The notes beneath the pieces were generated by a model. It saw only the letters and a list, made by a program, of their open reading frames with translations. It had not been told where the DNA came from and did no database searches. Shown here piece by piece: positions 17,207-26,209 of a stretch of DNA of 41,011 nucleotides. Both the position numbers and the translations under genes were made by a program. The number at the start of each line of letters is the position of its first letter. Positions within the stretch are counted from its first letter, which is position 1. Source of the DNA: Archaeoglobales archaeon (GTDB lineage Archaea > Halobacteriota > Archaeoglobi > Archaeoglobales > Archaeoglobaceae); contig JAAOZI010000043.1 in assembly GCA_011605865.1 (NCBI GenBank), positions 1 through 41,011 on the forward strand, read 5' to 3'.

Positions 17207-18394
17207 AATCGTTCTGCCGATCCTAGTTCTGCTTTCGAGTACTTCTTCACCTCTGATAAAAACCATTTTCGGAAATATTGCCTCAAAACCCTCGTATGGA
17301 GTCCAGGAGCATTTTGAATGCAAATCTTCAGCTTTTATTTTTCTTACATCCTTTAGATCGAACACAGCAAAGTTTGCAAATTTTCCAACCTCTATTTCAC
17401 CATAGTCGCTGAATCCAAACAATTTTGCTGGATTTCTGGCAATTTTTTCAACTAGATCTCTTAAATCTATGATTCCGAGCTTTGCAAGCCTTAAAAATAT
17501 CGGATACATTGTCTCCACTCCCGGAAATCCCGGGCTTCCGGATTCCTTGTCCTCAATTGTGTGAGGGGCGTGATCTGAGGTCAGAATTTTTATTCTGGAA
17601 AAATTTTTCAGAAGCCATTCCGCATCGCCCTTATCTCTCAAAGGTGGATTTACGTTTACGAGATTTCCCAGTCTTTCAAAATCCCGGGTACTTAGCAGTA
17701 TGTGATGCGGTGCTACCTCGAAGCTCGATGCGGTTTTTTCAACGATCTCCACAGCCTCTCTCGTTGAGAGGTGGCAAAAGTGAAAGTTGGAAATATCCAA
17801 GCATTTTCTGACTGCAATTATTTCTGCCTCCTTTGGACGGTATAGAAAATTGGGAAAACCGCTTTTTACAAGGGAGGGATCTTCAGCATGAACAGAAATT
17901 CTCCAAATTCCTTTTACTTTTGACAATTCTTCGTACCCTACTTCCAGCTTCTTGTTTTTGTTTTCTAGGAAAACTTCCCCGATGGCTGGCAAATGATATC
18001 TTGCCGAAATTCTTCTCAAAACATCTTCAATTCTATCAGCGTTGTTCTTTGTCAATGCCAAGTTCAGGGAATAGTCTACATAGCTTTTTCTTTCTGCGAT
18101 CTCCATTCTTTTGAAATAGATATCCTCGTTATCCACCGGAGGCTTAGTGTTTGGCTGGTCAACAACTAAACAAATTCCGCCGTGCAGGGCTGAAAGCGAA
18201 CCGGTTTCGATTGTTTCTTTCCTTTTTTCCTCGAAATCCCTGAAATGGACATGAACATCTATTCCGGCCGGTAGAATGATTCCCTGAACTTTCTTACCTT
18301 TAACCAGTTTGCCTATTCTCTTTATTCTCCCGTTATCTATCTCTATTCCAGCCTCTATAAAGGAACCCTTATAGAATATCTTTCCTTCCAGCAT
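17174..18394 (-). CDS. pyrC: Dihydroorotase
   Basis: Dihydroorotase closes carbamoyl aspartate to dihydroorotate in pyrimidine synthesis. The 406-residue amidohydrolase has the metal motif DVHVHFRD near residue 63, the substrate-binding VVDQPNTKPPVDN segment, and later metal ligands in FHFCHLSTREA, VAPHHILLS and the catalytic Asp motif ILTSDHAPH. The length and HxH..DxNT-like motifs fit class I (about 45 kDa) enzymes rather than the shorter E. coli type. It is the third gene of the argG-cinA-pyrC operon and overlaps the CinA-like gene by 26 bases. Confidence 0.93.
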   Translation of the reverse strand: MLEGKIFYKGSFIEAGIEIDNGRIKRIGKLVKGKKVQGIILPAGIDVHVHFRDFEEKRKETIETGSLSALHGGICLVVDQPNTKPPVDNEDIYFKRMEIAERKSYVDYSLNLALTKNNADRIEDVLRRISARYHLPAIGEVFLENKNKKLEVGYEELSKVKGIWRISVHAEDPSLVKSGFPNFLYRPKEAEIIAVRKCLDISNFHFCHLSTREAVEIVEKTASSFEVAPHHILLSTRDFERLGNLVNVNPPLRDKGDAEWLLKNFSRIKILTSDHAPHTIEDKESGSPGFPGVETMYPIFLRLAKLGIIDLRDLVEKIARNPAKLFGFSDYGEIEVGKFANFAVFDLKDVRKIKAEDLHSKCSWTPYEGFEAIFPKMVFIRGEEVLESRTRIGRTISSHFSSGKEI

Positions 18395-19070
18395 TCAGAA
18401 GCGCCCTGAACCTTTCAACAGCTTTTTTGACCCTTTCTTTATCCCTTCCGGAGAATTTCACCACAACATATCCGTATTTTGGATATGAACCGATATGAAC
18501 ATCGGGAAACTCTGAAACCACTTGGTTTAACTCCTTCAGTATCTTAACCTCGAAGCCGTCTATTCTAACCTGATCTTCAAAATAATCGAGCTTTTCGAAT
18601 TTCTCCAGTATTTTCGAGAATGTGTTCTCCATTTCAGCCGGCACTCCTGGCATTACGGCAATGTTTTCAACAATGTAAGCAGGAGCAGCTCCAACATCGT
18701 TCCAGATTAGCTCACTGCCTTCAGGAATTGATGAAAGTTTTCTTATCGCCTCCTCCTCGTTGCTCACGGTTTTGAGGAAATTGTAGACCTTTTCGTTTAT
18801 GACTAGCTTTCTTTTCAAAGCCTTTGCAATTGCCTCGTTTGTCACGTCATCGTGCGTGGCCCCAAGACCGCCGGTAACCAGAACGAAATCGTAGAGTCTT
18901 GAGGCCCTTTCAACTTCCTCCGCTATTTCATTGACGTCATCCGGGACCACTATGATCCTTTTCACCTCATGGCCCCTTTCAACGAGCCTCTTTGCCATGT
19001 AAGATGCATTCGTGTTAACGGTGTCCCCGCTTAGGAGTTCGTTTCCGACGTTTATTATAACGAACTTCAT
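18369..19070 (-). CDS. CinA-like molybdopterin-binding domain protein
   Basis: The 233-residue protein is the stand-alone N-terminal domain of the CinA family (COG1058, MoCF-binding fold). Motifs visible are [20 protein letters not shown] at the start, [21 protein letters not shown] and [14 protein letters not shown]. Bacterial CinA carries a C-terminal NMN deamidase domain, which is absent here, so a deamidase role is not supported. Domains of this type have been linked to nucleotide or cofactor hydrolysis. The exact job is unknown. The ATG overlaps the argG stop (ATGA), implying translational coupling. Confidence 0.85.
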   Translation of the reverse strand: MKFVIINVGNELLSGDTVNTNASYMAKRLVERGHEVKRIIVVPDDVNEIAEEVERASRLYDFVLVTGGLGATHDDVTNEAIAKALKRKLVINEKVYNFLKTVSNEEEAIRKLSSIPEGSELIWNDVGAAPAYIVENIAVMPGVPAEMENTFSKILEKFEKLDYFEDQVRIDGFEVKILKELNQVVSEFPDVHIGSYPKYGYVVVKFSGRDKERVKKAVERFRALLNAGRKDIL

Positions 19071-20245
19071 AGCTTTCTCCTCAAGTTCTGGTACATTCTG
19101 CCCTGAAGCCCATGAAATGCTGAAAAACCTTCAGCAAGCCTCTGATCTAGCGAAACCCTGTCGAAGGATACGAGTTCTTCGGAATAAAGCGCAAATGGCG
19201 AATATCTTGCCACGGGCATGGCAGAACCCTTGTATAGCTTCATTTTAACCCAGCCCGTTACTCTTTCTTGGGTTTTGTCAATGAATGCATTCAAAGCTTC
19301 GAATAGGGGGTCATTCGTGAGTCCGTAGTAAACAAGCTCAGACCACTCTTCCTCAACGATCTTCTTGAACTTCAGCTCCCTTCTGCTCAGTACCAGCTTT
19401 TCTAAATCCCTGTGGGCATTGATAAGAATTGTGGCTGCTGGGTGCTCGTAGTTTTCCCTTGCTTTCAAGCCGAGAACTCTATCTTCGATCATGTCAGTTC
19501 TTCCTATGCCGTGCCTTCCTCCGAGCTCGTTCAGATATCTGATAAGCTCGAAGCCATCGAACTTCCGATCGTTAACGGCAACTGGAATTCCTTTCTCGAA
19601 ATCGATCTTTACAATTTCCGGCTCTTCAGGGGCAAATTTTGGAGATTTCGTCCACTCATATATCTCTTCAGGTGGAATGAAACTCGGATCCTCGAGTTTT
19701 CCTCCCTCTATACTCCTGCTCCATAGATTCTCATCAACGCTGAAAGGTTTCTCCTTTGTTGCGGGAACATCGATTCCGTGCTGTTTCGCATACTCTATCT
19801 CCCATTCCCTAGTTAAGTTCAGCTCCCTCACGGGCGCGATAACCCTGAAGCCGTATTGCCTGAACACGTTTTCAAACCTGAGTTGGTCATTTCCCTTTCC
19901 GGTGCACCCGTGTGCAATTGCATCTGCCCTTTCAATTAGGGCAATTTCGGCTACTTTTTCGGCTATTATCGGTCTTGCCATTGCGGTTCCAAGCACATAG
20001 CCTTCGTATTCTGCATTTGCCTTTATGAGCTTGTAAATCGCTTCTACAAACTCTTTTCGGGCTGGTACAGTGTAATGCTTGTCGGCGTACTTTTTTCCCC
20101 TTTCTTCAGCCCTCTTTAGCTCTTTTTCTGGGAGCCCTATGTCAACTGTTACAGTTACAACTTCATCGAATCCGTATTTTTCCCTCAGAAGGAAAATGCA
20201 TACCGTGGTATCTAGGCCACCGGAGTATGCTAGGACTGCCTTCAT
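19067..20245 (-). CDS. argG: Argininosuccinate synthase
   Basis: ArgG joins citrulline and aspartate with ATP in arginine biosynthesis. The protein starts [18 protein letters not shown], whose SGGLDTT is the ATP-pyrophosphatase loop. It contains [16 protein letters not shown], the family signature. The frame is open seven codons further upstream (20266), but a TATA-like attttaaat at 20265-20273 lies 24 bases before the ATG at 20245. The family N-terminus also begins there, so a leaderless start at 20245 is preferred (392 residues). It heads a three-gene minus-strand operon. Confidence 0.96.
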   Translation of the reverse strand: MKAVLAYSGGLDTTVCIFLLREKYGFDEVVTVTVDIGLPEKELKRAEERGKKYADKHYTVPARKEFVEAIYKLIKANAEYEGYVLGTAMARPIIAEKVAEIALIERADAIAHGCTGKGNDQLRFENVFRQYGFRVIAPVRELNLTREWEIEYAKQHGIDVPATKEKPFSVDENLWSRSIEGGKLEDPSFIPPEEIYEWTKSPKFAPEEPEIVKIDFEKGIPVAVNDRKFDGFELIRYLNELGGRHGIGRTDMIEDRVLGLKARENYEHPAATILINAHRDLEKLVLSRRELKFKKIVEEEWSELVYYGLTNDPLFEALNAFIDKTQERVTGWVKMKLYKGSAMPVARYSPFALYSEELVSFDRVSLDQRLAEGFSAFHGLQGRMYQNLRRKL

Positions 20246-20264
20246 AGAGTTAGTAGTTATGCGC

Positions 20265-20273
20265 ATTTTAAAT
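20265..20273 (-). promoter_or_regulatory. TATA-like box for argG operon
   Basis: The sequence attttaaat is centred about 24 bases before the argG ATG at 20245, consistent with a leaderless transcript. It overlaps the alternative upstream start codon at 20266, arguing against use of that codon. Confidence 0.5.
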
Positions 20274-20294
20274 CTTCTGAATTTTGCAGAAATC

Positions 20295-20304
20295 TTTATC
20301 TATC
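20295..20304 (+). promoter_or_regulatory. TATA-like box for TatD-like gene
   Basis: The sequence tttatctatc lies about 24 bases before the ATG at 20322, divergent from argG. No ribosome-binding site is present between it and the ATG, so a leaderless mRNA is likely. Confidence 0.45.
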
Positions 20305-20321
20305 TGAAAACAACTGGATTC

Positions 20322-21068
20322 ATGTTTTTTGATTCTCATGTGCACACGGAAGGTCTGGGAGTTTCGGAATTGAGAAAAATGAAGGAAGCCGGAATAGAAA
20401 GGGTATGCAGTCTGTCATTTTATCCAATAAGGCCCCATTTTCCGCAAACCCTCATCGATAATTTCAGAAAAATGGAGGAATTTGAGAGACGGAGATGCGA
20501 GGCTCTTGGAATAGAGATGATCCCGGGTGTGGGAATACATCCCAGATGCATACCACCAAATTATGAAACAGTCCTGGAGCATTTAGAGGCTGGAGAATGG
20601 GTTTTATTCGGAGAAATAGGGCTGGAAAATGCAACTGAAGAGGAAATAGATGTACTAACTTCCCAGCTCAGGATTGCAATGGAAAAGGACATTCCATGCA
20701 TAATACACACACCGAGGGGAAATAAGAGGGCTGTGACCGAGAAGATAATTCAAATACTGGATAAGCTTTCTTTTCCAGCAGAGCTTGCTGTGATCGATCA
20801 TGTAAACTATGAAAACTTGGATCTGGTTGTTGAAAGGAATTACTGGATTGGTTTGACTGTTCAGCAGGGAAAGCTTTTGCCTGAGGATGTAGCGGAAATA
20901 GTGAAAAAATACGGAAATGAGAAGTTCATGGTGAATAGCGATGCGGGTTATGGAAATGAGTTCGTGAACGCGGTAGCGGAGACTGCAAGGCTTTTGGGGA
21001 AAGATGCTGGAAGAATTTGTTTTGAAAACTGTAGAAAATTCCTGAGATATGCGCCCAACCCTAGATGA
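20322..21068 (+). CDS. TatD-like metal-dependent hydrolase (COG1099-like)
   Basis: This 248-residue TIM-barrel hydrolase has the N-terminal metal motif [10 protein letters not shown], then [11 protein letters not shown], a metal-bridging Glu in [10 protein letters not shown], His motifs in [10 protein letters not shown] and VIDHVNY, and the catalytic Asp in [11 protein letters not shown]. These are the features of TatD/amidohydrolase-type enzymes; the substrate is unknown, with DNA or a small metabolite possible. The frame is open far upstream over argG, but the HxH motif requires a start at 20322. It overlaps the next gene by 20 bases. Confidence 0.85.
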   Translation: MFFDSHVHTEGLGVSELRKMKEAGIERVCSLSFYPIRPHFPQTLIDNFRKMEEFERRRCEALGIEMIPGVGIHPRCIPPNYETVLEHLEAGEWVLFGEIGLENATEEEIDVLTSQLRIAMEKDIPCIIHTPRGNKRAVTEKIIQILDKLSFPAELAVIDHVNYENLDLVVERNYWIGLTVQQGKLLPEDVAEIVKKYGNEKFMVNSDAGYGNEFVNAVAETARLLGKDAGRICFENCRKFLRYAPNPR

Positions 21069-21495
21069 GTACTTCATGGAAATAGCGAAAGTCGTTGCAA
21101 AGAGGTCAACTTGTCTCAGGCAGAAAGTTGGTGCTGTAATAGTCAAGGATAAGAGAATCCTGGCTACGGGTTACAACGGGGCCCCTTCAGGCCTACCTCA
21201 CTGCGATGAGATTGGCTGCTTGAGGGAAAAGCTCGGAGTTCCGAGCGGAGAAAGGCAGGAACTTTGCAGGGGAGTTCATGCTGAGCAGAATGCCATAATA
21301 CAGGCTGCCAAATTCGGAATAAGCGTTGAAAATGCGACTCTTTATTCCACGCACTGCCCGTGCATAACCTGCGCGAAACTCATAATAAATGCCGGAATAA
21401 AATGCGTCGTTTATGGTAAGGATTACGCAGACAAGAATGGACTGAAATTGCTTGAAGAAGCGGGGATAGAAATCAGGTTCTTTCCAAGCGATTGA
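21049..21495 (+). CDS. Deoxycytidylate (dCMP) deaminase family protein
   Basis: The 148-residue zinc enzyme probably converts dCMP to dUMP for thymidylate synthesis. Diagnostic motifs are the N-terminal [35 protein letters not shown], the catalytic [11 protein letters not shown] (His and Glu) and the zinc cysteines in [10 protein letters not shown]. Length and the extra zinc-site residues HC and C in the GAPSG region fit ComEB/dCMP deaminases. It is coupled to the upstream hydrolase gene by a 20-base overlap. Confidence 0.93.
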   Translation: MRPTLDEYFMEIAKVVAKRSTCLRQKVGAVIVKDKRILATGYNGAPSGLPHCDEIGCLREKLGVPSGERQELCRGVHAEQNAIIQAAKFGISVENATLYSTHCPCITCAKLIINAGIKCVVYGKDYADKNGLKLLEEAGIEIRFFPSD

Positions 21496-21525
21496 TTTTA
21501 GCGTAATAACAGTAATAATAATTAA

Positions 21526-21542
21526 ACCGAAATGTTTATATT
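21526..21542 (+). promoter_or_regulatory. Promoter of the pilin-like operon (BRE + TATA)
   Basis: A BRE-like accgaaa (21526-21532) precedes the TATA box tttatatt (21535-21542), centred 27 bases before the ATG at 21566. This predicts a leaderless mRNA starting at that ATG rather than at the upstream ATG at 21548. Confidence 0.65.
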
Positions 21543-21565
21543 TTCACATGATTTTATTTAAATTG

Positions 21566-22630
21566 ATGGACAATGCTAAGCTAAGTCTGGACATGTTAAT
21601 GGGACTTTCGATATTCCTTTTCACATTCATCTTCATAGCCAGCTTTCTGCCGGGAGTTTTTGCAGATGTCCGAAACGAGATCGGTTTAATGCATGAAGCT
21701 TACCGCATGGGTGTTATTTTGGCTGAAATGGAGGGATATTGGAGAGATCAAAGCGGAAATGGTACAAACTGGCATGAGAAGTCGGACAGATGGTATGCTA
21801 GCGATTTTTATTTCTTTCCCGGCCTGAGCAAGGGCAAAGCTGATTACCTATCTTATTACAAAATCAGAGCGTTCGATAATCTAACCAAACAGAACTACGA
21901 TTTTGTAAGAAATCTGCTTGGATTGAAAACCTTCGACAGGGAGTACAACTTCAACGTATCGCTCGAATCTCTTGACTCTACATCTTACAGCCCCGTTCTT
22001 GTCAAAAACAGAACAGGAGAAGTAGTTCTGCAGGCCGGAAAGCCAATTCCGTCTTCCGCATACGTTTCAAGGTATGAGAGGTTCGTGTGGATCGATCCGT
22101 ACTACGATCTCATAGGTACATTTTATATAGGAACTGCGAGACCTAGGGATATTCCACACGGGTGTTCGGAGAAATTTGTAAATGAGAACAAACAAGAGGG
22201 AAACGAAGTGGGGATCCAATGTGATCTGACTTATCCAATCAAATTGTTTAGATTAAACGTTCTAGGTAAAGAACATGAAAATACTAGAGTGTGGTGGTTG
22301 GGTATTTGCTTCAACAACGGTGAGGTCGACATCCAAAATTGTAATCCTAAAGGAGATGGAAATCAAAATAAAAATGGTACGCTACAGGTCGGTTTTGGCT
22401 CTAAATTAGAAAGAGATAATTTGGTTTTTGAGGCCCCCCTTGTTGAAGGAAAGTCCTACGATCTTACGCAAACAATCAACAGGATGCTGAAGGAGAGGGG
22501 GTTTAGAATCGGGGATAAGGTAACAATGGGATACAATGCTAAGAATATCAATGTGACTTTGGACCTCTCGGACTCAGTTGCCCTAATAGCTGGAAAAGCA
22601 GCGGCCAAAATAGTGATACACGTCTGGTGA
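21566..22630 (+). CDS. Pilin-like membrane-anchored surface protein (first gene of operon)
   Basis: I do not recognise a function. The 354-residue protein has one N-terminal hydrophobic helix, LSLDMLMGLSIFLFTFIFIA, preceded by only a few residues, and then a long extracellular-type region. The N-terminus recalls haloarchaeal DUF7287-type proteins (from memory, not searched). The rest contains several N-glycosylation sequons, aromatic-rich segments such as SDRWYASDFYFFPG, and three Cys pairs or singles (HGCSE, IQCDL, GICFN, IQNCN). ATG 21548 is possible but the promoter supports 21566. It overlaps the next gene, and the helix placement suggests insertion as a type IV pilin-like or minor pseudopilin subunit. 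Confidence 0.7.
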   Translation: MDNAKLSLDMLMGLSIFLFTFIFIASFLPGVFADVRNEIGLMHEAYRMGVILAEMEGYWRDQSGNGTNWHEKSDRWYASDFYFFPGLSKGKADYLSYYKIRAFDNLTKQNYDFVRNLLGLKTFDREYNFNVSLESLDSTSYSPVLVKNRTGEVVLQAGKPIPSSAYVSRYERFVWIDPYYDLIGTFYIGTARPRDIPHGCSEKFVNENKQEGNEVGIQCDLTYPIKLFRLNVLGKEHENTRVWWLGICFNNGEVDIQNCNPKGDGNQNKNGTLQVGFGSKLERDNLVFEAPLVEGKSYDLTQTINRMLKERGFRIGDKVTMGYNAKNINVTLDLSDSVALIAGKAAAKIVIHVW

Positions 22631-22635
22631 TTGCG

Positions 22636-23154
22636 ATGAACACAAAGGCCCAGGCTTTCACACTTGAAGGCGTTGCTTCTGCCTTAATACTGCTTTTAGC
22701 ACTTTACACACTTTATCAGAGTTCCCTTGTTATTTCACCGATGTGGAGCGAAGCTGTAAACATGCAAACAAAGATAAAGGCTCAGGACACTTTAAAAATC
22801 CTCGATAGCTATGAGAAAGTTGACGGAAAATTTCACAACGACAGCCTTCAGGGAATGATAGTAAATCTGAAGGATTGCACTATAGGCGTTAACTGTACGC
22901 CGAATACGGAATTTTTAACTTCATTGAGCATAATTTTGGGGGACTACGATTACAGGCTTGAGCTTTACTGGGTCAATAACAGCACCATAAATTCCGCTGC
23001 GCTTGTTGATAAGAAACCGTCGCCAAATGCGGTTGCAGCGAGCAGGTATGTTCTGCTGAATAACAGCGAGCTCAGGAACTCGGTTTTTTATCGGGGCGGG
23101 GAAGACTGGAAACCTATGATATTTGAGGTGAGGCTGATATTATGGCGTCCATGA
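22636..23154 (+). CDS. Pilin-like protein with class III-type N-terminus
   Basis: The 172-residue protein begins MNTKAQAFTLEGVASALILL: a short basic leader, then a possible prepilin-type site after AQA, then a hydrophobic helix with Glu near the new N-terminus, as in type IV pilins. It resembles haloarchaeal DUF7288-type proteins by this pattern (recollection only). The rest is a small domain with two Cys (KDCTIGVNC) and sequons NDS, NCT, NNS, NNS. A GTG at 22627 is in frame and overlaps the upstream stop, but ATG 22636 gives the more convincing leader. No function is known. Confidence 0.68.
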   Translation: MNTKAQAFTLEGVASALILLLALYTLYQSSLVISPMWSEAVNMQTKIKAQDTLKILDSYEKVDGKFHNDSLQGMIVNLKDCTIGVNCTPNTEFLTSLSIILGDYDYRLELYWVNNSTINSAALVDKKPSPNAVAASRYVLLNNSELRNSVFYRGGEDWKPMIFEVRLILWRP

Positions 23155-23522
23155 AAGATAGGGGGCAGATATTGATTCTTTTCACCCTTGTTGTTTCCAC
23201 AATAATCATCTCCATCTCCGTTCTTCATGCACAGAATATACTGGCAGGAATGGAAACTTCAAGGACGATGATGCTGTTCCCTAAGGAGGAGATCAGAAAC
23301 CTGAAAGATCTTGCAGATGTAGCTGTTAAAAAAATGCCATCGGCGAAGTGGCAGGAGTACTCGCAGGAGATTTATGACCAGATAAGAACTCTTTACTCCC
23401 AGAAGGGGGTATATGGAGATCTAATAATAGTGGAAAACGGTAACAAAGTTATTTTAAATTTTGTTTCCGCTGATGTGGAGTATTCTGAAACTATTTACTG
23501 TGTTGGGGGTGAATGCAAATGA
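23142..23522 (+). CDS. Small pilin-like membrane protein
   Basis: The 126-residue protein starts MASMKDRGQILILFTLVVST: a basic leader ending in Arg-Gly, then a hydrophobic helix of about 20 residues, the pattern of archaeal class III signal peptides (cleavage possible after Gly8). The outer part is a short helical domain ending with a Cys pair (IYCVGGEC). GAGGTGAGG at 23126-23134 supports the ATG at 23142 over the ATG at 23151. It overlaps both neighbours. Function unknown; probably a minor subunit of the same surface structure. Confidence 0.65.
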   Translation: MASMKDRGQILILFTLVVSTIIISISVLHAQNILAGMETSRTMMLFPKEEIRNLKDLADVAVKKMPSAKWQEYSQEIYDQIRTLYSQKGVYGDLIIVENGNKVILNFVSADVEYSETIYCVGGECK

Positions 23523-26209
23523 GCAATGAAAGGGGAGTTTCGATGATGGTCGAGTATCTAATCCTCGCAGGAATCCTCACGGTTTTTGTTGCGGTAGCCA
23601 CATTGGTGTTGGAAGATACACTAAAAAGATCTCAGGTTTCGAAGGTTGTTGAAAACCAGTTTTCAGATGTCGCATCGCAGATTTCCGCTCAGATAGTTGA
23701 CATGGCAGCTCTATATCCAAAGAATGGTTCTCTTAAAGCGAGAGTGTACATGCCTTCGGCGATCGGGGATGTAAAATATACTGTAGGTTTTGATGAGATA
23801 AATGGGAGTAGATACATTTTCATTAGCTCTGACAGAGGCGAGTTCAAGAAATATCTGAGCCTTGGTTCCTTTGCCAGCCTGAGATTTGAAGACATGAGCG
23901 GCATAACCCATAGCCTACAAGAAAGGCATGAGTTAATGTTTTCGAGCGCGGCTATAATTTACCCGAAAGCTGTTTTGAAAATAAGACCTTCTGCAATTAT
24001 CGAAGGAAGCAGTGTTACAATAGACGTCTCTGAATCTTACTCTCCAGCATATTGGACGTGGATTGTTAAAAGTTGGAATGGCTCCGAGCTAGTATCTGGA
24101 AACATGAGCGACACGATAAAGGAGATAAAGATCTACTGGAGTAGCGATATGCAGACTTACTGTGAATACAATTCTACCACACAATCTGCAGTATGCAACC
24201 TTACACTTCAAATCTTTGATTCAAGGGGGTATGTATCCAGCGATACAGAAGAGCTTCTTATAGCGAAAAAGAAAGATGTAGAACCGGAACTTTATGTCAA
24301 AAAATACGTAACCCCCGATGTAGTCCAGCCAGGTCAACCTTTTGAGCTCCATATAAGGATTGTTGGCAGGGGATTTGTTGTTGAGGAAACGAGATCAGAT
24401 CTTTCTGTCGTGACAGTAATTGGCAAATCCGGAAGCATGCATGCAAAAAATTTAACAGAGGCACATACCGAGAGGACTAAGTTTGGTGAATTTTCCTACT
24501 CGCTGAACCCGAGTGTTTTGACCGCGAATTTTAGCGTGGAACAAAGGCATAAAAATGTTTACGTGGTAGCATACACGATAGAGGGAATGCAATTCTGGAA
24601 CCCGTCTGCTACGGAGAATCTGCCATCAGATGTTACCCCAAACGGAGCTTTTACGCTTTATGTTAATGGATCGGAGGTTACTAGGGGAACTAATGTAGGA
24701 CAAAAAGAAGCTCCATCTTATGATGGAATTAGATTTGAGTGTAACAACGGCACTCCTGAATTATTTGATAAAAACAACAATAGGATTCCGGCTTATGGTA
24801 TCTGCTACGAAACAGAAGCTTCGACTGGAAATTGGAGCATAAGCCTTGTCGTTTCAAATCCTGAAAGTTTGAATGTGAATATTTTGGTATTTCTTAGCAA
24901 TAATCCAAACAACTACAAAACTGCAGATATCGTGGTTAACCAAAAAGAATATACACCGAATTTAATAGAACATAAATTCAGATTCGAACCCGGCTACACA
25001 AAAAATAATTATTATGAGTTTGCTTATGTCTATATCCCAGGGCAGTATGCCGGGAAAATCAATGCTTGGTTGAAGAACGTTAGCTCAGGAAGGTTCTCTT
25101 TCTGCCAAAATAACACAAATCCAAGCGGAAAAGTGTGTTTTATACAAAGGGTTCCAGCTGGACAAGACATTCCGATCTACATTGTGCCGAGCAAGATTGA
25201 TGCAAGCAGGGTTGAGGGCTCACTGTGGATGGAAAAGCTCGACGCTGCAAAGATTGCTGCGATAAGGTTTGTGAGGGAAAGTCTGAACGAGTCGGATTAC
25301 AAGGGTCTTGTGGATTTCAGCACTTGCGCTTATGCTTATGAAGTTAACTCTTCCCCATACCTTAAGAAACTGACAACGGATAGTGGCAATGTGGTGGATA
25401 AAATAAAGAATATCACTGCAGGGGACTGGACGAATTATTTGGAAGCACTTGATTATGCTAGGGATGTTTTGAAGGAAAATGAAACAATTATCGGTGGAAC
25501 AAAGCCCTTGATCATTCTGCTCAGCGACGGGAAGCCAACCTGCAGACAAGTTTCCAATAATCCAAACTCAAACTGCCCCAGTGGATGTGGATATAATTGC
25601 AGCAATTCTGCATGCAATCCTGACGACTGCGGAAGCCAAGTTATTCCAAAGGCGAATGAGCTTAAGGACACAACGATCGGAAATGAGTATATCGATATCT
25701 GCACAATAGGCTTTGGGGAAAGAAGCTATTATAACGAGACGATTTTGAGGGCTGTTTCTGGCAGGCATACTCTAGGTGGTGTAGTCGAATGCTACTATTC
25801 GGCAGAAACCCTTCAGGAATTAATAGAGGCATTCCAGAGAATAGGAAGGTTATACAAGGTTGCGGCAACAAACGTTTCACTAAATGATACAATTCCAGCA
25901 AATCTCAATCTTTACCTTTATCCGGAAGTCATGCCGGAGCTAAAAGAGAGAGGAAATTCTAGCTGCTCGCTAGACTGGAGTTTCCAGAGCGGGAGAACTC
26001 TGCTGAATCTAAGCTGTTCTGAGATTTACATTGACGACGAGATTGAAATCGTAGTAAAGCTTGTGGCACAGGAAACGGGCCTTGTGCCTATAAACTCTGG
26101 AGGGAACATTACATTTGTCGATGTAAATGGAAACAGGAAATCGATTGATTTGAACGTAATCTATGTAAATGTCACAAAAGCTAAGGGTGCTGAGGTGAGA
26201 ATCTCTTGA
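23519..26209 (+). CDS. Membrane-anchored surface protein with split von Willebrand A domain
   Basis: This 896-residue protein begins with a prepilin-like leader (NERG, then VSMMVEYLILAGILTVFVAV). Beta-rich domains follow, one Ig/PKD-like at roughly residues 150-240 and one with VTPDVVQPGQPFELHI near 260. A von Willebrand A domain is split. The first MIDAS strand reads VVTVIGKSGSM with Gly302 where Asp is expected. The domain resumes about 260 residues later with MEKLDAAKIAAIRFV, the MIDAS Thr638 in WTNYLEAL, and Asp670 in IILLSDGKPT. Six Cys cluster at residues 675-704. The C-terminus holds a DUF11-like repeat. About 25 N-glycosylation sequons occur. ATG 23519 has better ribosome-binding spacing than ATG 23513. 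It likely binds a ligand or surface partner; unproven. Confidence 0.75.
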   Translation: MSNERGVSMMVEYLILAGILTVFVAVATLVLEDTLKRSQVSKVVENQFSDVASQISAQIVDMAALYPKNGSLKARVYMPSAIGDVKYTVGFDEINGSRYIFISSDRGEFKKYLSLGSFASLRFEDMSGITHSLQERHELMFSSAAIIYPKAVLKIRPSAIIEGSSVTIDVSESYSPAYWTWIVKSWNGSELVSGNMSDTIKEIKIYWSSDMQTYCEYNSTTQSAVCNLTLQIFDSRGYVSSDTEELLIAKKKDVEPELYVKKYVTPDVVQPGQPFELHIRIVGRGFVVEETRSDLSVVTVIGKSGSMHAKNLTEAHTERTKFGEFSYSLNPSVLTANFSVEQRHKNVYVVAYTIEGMQFWNPSATENLPSDVTPNGAFTLYVNGSEVTRGTNVGQKEAPSYDGIRFECNNGTPELFDKNNNRIPAYGICYETEASTGNWSISLVVSNPESLNVNILVFLSNNPNNYKTADIVVNQKEYTPNLIEHKFRFEPGYTKNNYYEFAYVYIPGQYAGKINAWLKNVSSGRFSFCQNNTNPSGKVCFIQRVPAGQDIPIYIVPSKIDASRVEGSLWMEKLDAAKIAAIRFVRESLNESDYKGLVDFSTCAYAYEVNSSPYLKKLTTDSGNVVDKIKNITAGDWTNYLEALDYARDVLKENETIIGGTKPLIILLSDGKPTCRQVSNNPNSNCPSGCGYNCSNSACNPDDCGSQVIPKANELKDTTIGNEYIDICTIGFGERSYYNETILRAVSGRHTLGGVVECYYSAETLQELIEAFQRIGRLYKVAATNVSLNDTIPANLNLYLYPEVMPELKERGNSSCSLDWSFQSGRTLLNLSCSEIYIDDEIEIVVKLVAQETGLVPINSGGNITFVDVNGNRKSIDLNVIYVNVTKAKGAEVRIS

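Noticed and set aside
23513-23518. Upstream ATG at 23513 as start of the VWA protein
   Set aside because: The GGGGGTGA motif would touch this ATG; the ATG at 23519 has the normal spacing.
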